Shown here: positions 62,635-64,000 of the stretch, piece after piece
How the letters are laid out: each line of letters begins with the position of its first letter
How positions within the stretch are numbered: position 1 is the first letter of the stretch
NCBI RefSeq assembly: GCF_900109495.1
Contig: NZ_FOAA01000012.1
Coordinates: forward strand, 1 to 64,000
Direction of reading: 5' to 3'
Origin: Ectothiorhodospira marina
GTDB taxonomy: Bacteria > Pseudomonadota > Gammaproteobacteria > Ectothiorhodospirales > Ectothiorhodospiraceae
DNA length: 64,000 bases
Program-made: the position numbers and the translations under genes
The notes under the pieces: model-generated
Seen by the model: only the letters and a program-made list of their open reading frames with translations
What the model was told of the DNA's origin: nothing
The model's database searches: none

Positions 62635-63807
62635 ATGATCCAGAGATTAAGCCTCTTTTTGCTGTTGTTTGCCCTGCTGCCCGGGGTGGCTCTGGGGAGT
62701 ACCCTCAGGGTGTCGCCCCCCTCGGATCTCAATGCGCGCAACTACGTGGTGATGGATGCCCAAAGTGGCGCGATCCTCGCCGAGCGGGAGGGCGAACAGC
62801 GTGTGGAGCCCGCCAGCCTGACCAAGCTCATGACGGCCTACACGATCTTTCGCGAACTGCAGGAGGGCAAGCTCAGCCTGAACGAGGAGGTGGAGGTCAG
62901 TGAACGGGCCTGGCGCACGGGGATGAGCGGCGCCTCGCGGATGTTCATCGAGGTGGGCACACGGGTCACGGTGGAAGAGTTGCTGCGCGGCATGATCATC
63001 CAGTCGGGCAATGATGCCTGTGTGGCGCTGGCCGAGCGGGTGGCAGGTACCGAGGGGGCCTTTGTGGATCTGATGAACGCCCAGGCACGGGCGCTGGGCA
63101 TGCATGATACCCACTTTCAGAACAGTCACGGTCTGCCCACCGAGGCGGATCAGTACACCTCGGCAAGAGACATCTCGCGGCTGATGCAGGCCCTGGTGAA
63201 TGATTTCCCCGAGTACTACGACTACTACGCCGAGCGCAGTTTCACCTATAACGGCATCAGTCAGTCCAACCGCAACCTGCTTCTGTGGCGGGATGACTCG
63301 GTGGATGGCGGCAAGACCGGCTGGACCCGTTCGGCCGGCTACAACCTGGTGTCTTCCGCCAAGCGTGATGGGATGCGCCTGGTGGTGGCGGTGATGGGCA
63401 TTGAGGCCTCCAGCCACGAACAGGGAGGGCGTATGCGGGCCAATGAGTCCCAGGCCCTCTACAACTGGGCCTTCCGACAGTTTGAAACGCACCGGGTCTA
63501 TGAGGCGGGAGAGCCCCTCACTGAGGCCCGGGTGTGGAAGGGGGAGAGCAAGTCCGTGCCGCTGGGGCTGACCGAACCGTTCTATGTGAGCATCCCCCGG
63601 GGCAGTTATGAGCAGATGGAGGCCCAGACGGAATTGGATCCATTGCTGCAAGCCCCCATTCAGCAAGGCGCCAGCCATGGTGAGTTGAGTCTGATGCTGG
63701 AGGGCGAGGTTGTCGCGAACCGTCCGCTGGTGGCCCTGGAGGGCGTGGAAGAGGGGGGGCTGGTCCGCCGGCTGGTGGATGGCGCCTGGCTGTGGGTGCG
63801 TTATTGA
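62635..63807 (+). CDS. dacA: D-alanyl-D-alanine carboxypeptidase (PBP5/6 type)
   Basis: DacA trims the terminal D-alanine from peptidoglycan stems. The 390-aa protein has a signal peptide (LFLLLFALLPGVALG), the serine motif EPASLTKLMTAYTIF (SxxK), IIQSGNDACVAL (SGN) and VDGGKTGWTRSAG (KTG), followed by the PBP5_C beta domain and a C-terminal amphipathic anchor (GGLVRRLVDGAWLWVRY). It follows rlpA and precedes the aminotransferase, the usual order in this cluster. Confidence 0.96.
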   Translation: MIQRLSLFLLLFALLPGVALGSTLRVSPPSDLNARNYVVMDAQSGAILAEREGEQRVEPASLTKLMTAYTIFRELQEGKLSLNEEVEVSERAWRTGMSGASRMFIEVGTRVTVEELLRGMIIQSGNDACVALAERVAGTEGAFVDLMNAQARALGMHDTHFQNSHGLPTEADQYTSARDISRLMQALVNDFPEYYDYYAERSFTYNGISQSNRNLLLWRDDSVDGGKTGWTRSAGYNLVSSAKRDGMRLVVAVMGIEASSHEQGGRMRANESQALYNWAFRQFETHRVYEAGEPLTEARVWKGESKSVPLGLTEPFYVSIPRGSYEQMEAQTELDPLLQAPIQQGASHGELSLMLEGEVVANRPLVALEGVEEGGLVRRLVDGAWLWVRY

Positions 63808-63831
63808 ACGGGCGAGTGAACGGGAGCCATG

Positions 63832-64000
63832 ATGTCCGAGAGTAAGATCATCTATCTCAATGGCGAGTTCTTGCCGGAAGAGGGGGCGCGGGTCTCGGTG
63901 CTGGACCGGGGCTTTCTGTTCGGCGACGGCGTGTACGAGGTCATTCCGGTGTTTGGCGGTCGCCCCCTGCGTCTGGCAGAACATCTGGACCGACTGGCTC
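63832..64000 (+). CDS. D-amino-acid aminotransferase, class IV, cut by window end
   Basis: The first 56 codons of a class IV PLP aminotransferase: IIYLNGEFLPEEGARVSVLDRGFLFGDGVYEVIPVFGGRP fits D-alanine transaminase (Dat), as does its place after dacA, where many gammaproteobacteria carry dat, then the DUF493 and lipB/lipA genes. The ATG at 63832 has GGGAG five bases upstream; an ATG at 63829 is too close to it. A branched-chain aminotransferase cannot be excluded from the N-terminus alone. Confidence 0.8.
   Translation, partial: MSESKIIYLNGEFLPEEGARVSVLDRGFLFGDGVYEVIPVFGGRPLRLAEHLDRLA

Overview
The window is a gene-dense, GC-rich stretch of what looks like a gammaproteobacterial chromosome. 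It is almost entirely core genes, with no phage, plasmid, CRISPR array, rRNA or tRNA that I could recognise. Three features together suggest a sulfur-oxidising member of the Ectothiorhodospiraceae/Chromatiales type: a complete o-succinylbenzoate menaquinone pathway, a soxA-soxX cytochrome pair, and a split adenosylcobalamin-dependent ribonucleotide reductase (nrdJa/nrdJb). The placement is an inference from gene content. No genus can be named from the sequence alone.

Layout. (1) 1-13512, minus strand: a menaquinone locus, menF-menD-menH-menB-menC-menE-menI. It is followed by an SDR/DUF2867 protein, an SRPBCC protein, ubiE/menG and a HemY-type protoporphyrinogen oxidase. Its gaps hold families of palindromic repeats, including paired REP sequences (REPIN-like) and a 188-bp tandem array. 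(2) 13757-20739, plus strand except one gene: clpB behind a near-consensus sigma-32 promoter, a small unknown gene, a TM2 protein (minus), a LysR regulator, a glutamine-amidotransferase-like protein without its catalytic residues, a small unknown protein and a PerM/AI-2E family permease. (3) 20793-25575: PIN-PhoH ATPase, bcp and gcvR (minus), then dapA-bamC (plus). (4) 25643-33726, minus: a possible xseB-ispA-dxs-queD-folE2 operon, radA, and the corB- and ypjD-like genes. (5) 33894-39952, plus: a metallo-beta-lactamase-fold protein, ffh, rpsP-rimM-trmD-rplS, and a TPR-like exported protein. (6) 39957-47812, plus: ogt, soxA-soxX, htpG (second sigma-32 promoter) and nrdJa-nrdJb with two candidate NrdR boxes. 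(7) 47943-56759, minus: glk, tal, then adk-lptD-surA-pdxA-DUF4156 lipoprotein-rsmA. (8) 56938-64000, plus: ppa, then the elongasome cluster mrdA-rodA-mltB-rlpA-dacA and a truncated D-amino-acid aminotransferase.

How the genes fit together. The men locus, dxs/ispA (isoprenoid side chain) and hemY supply redox cofactors. SoxAX feeds electrons from reduced sulfur into the chain. lptD/surA and mrdA-dacA build the envelope. The ffh and rpsP operons serve translation and secretion. I found no clearly new multi-gene system. The best leads are the SDR+SRPBCC pair inside the menaquinone locus, the REPIN arrays, the catalytically dead amidotransferase module, and shared promoter designs (two sigma-32 sites; TATAATGCCGCG at rpsP and ppa).
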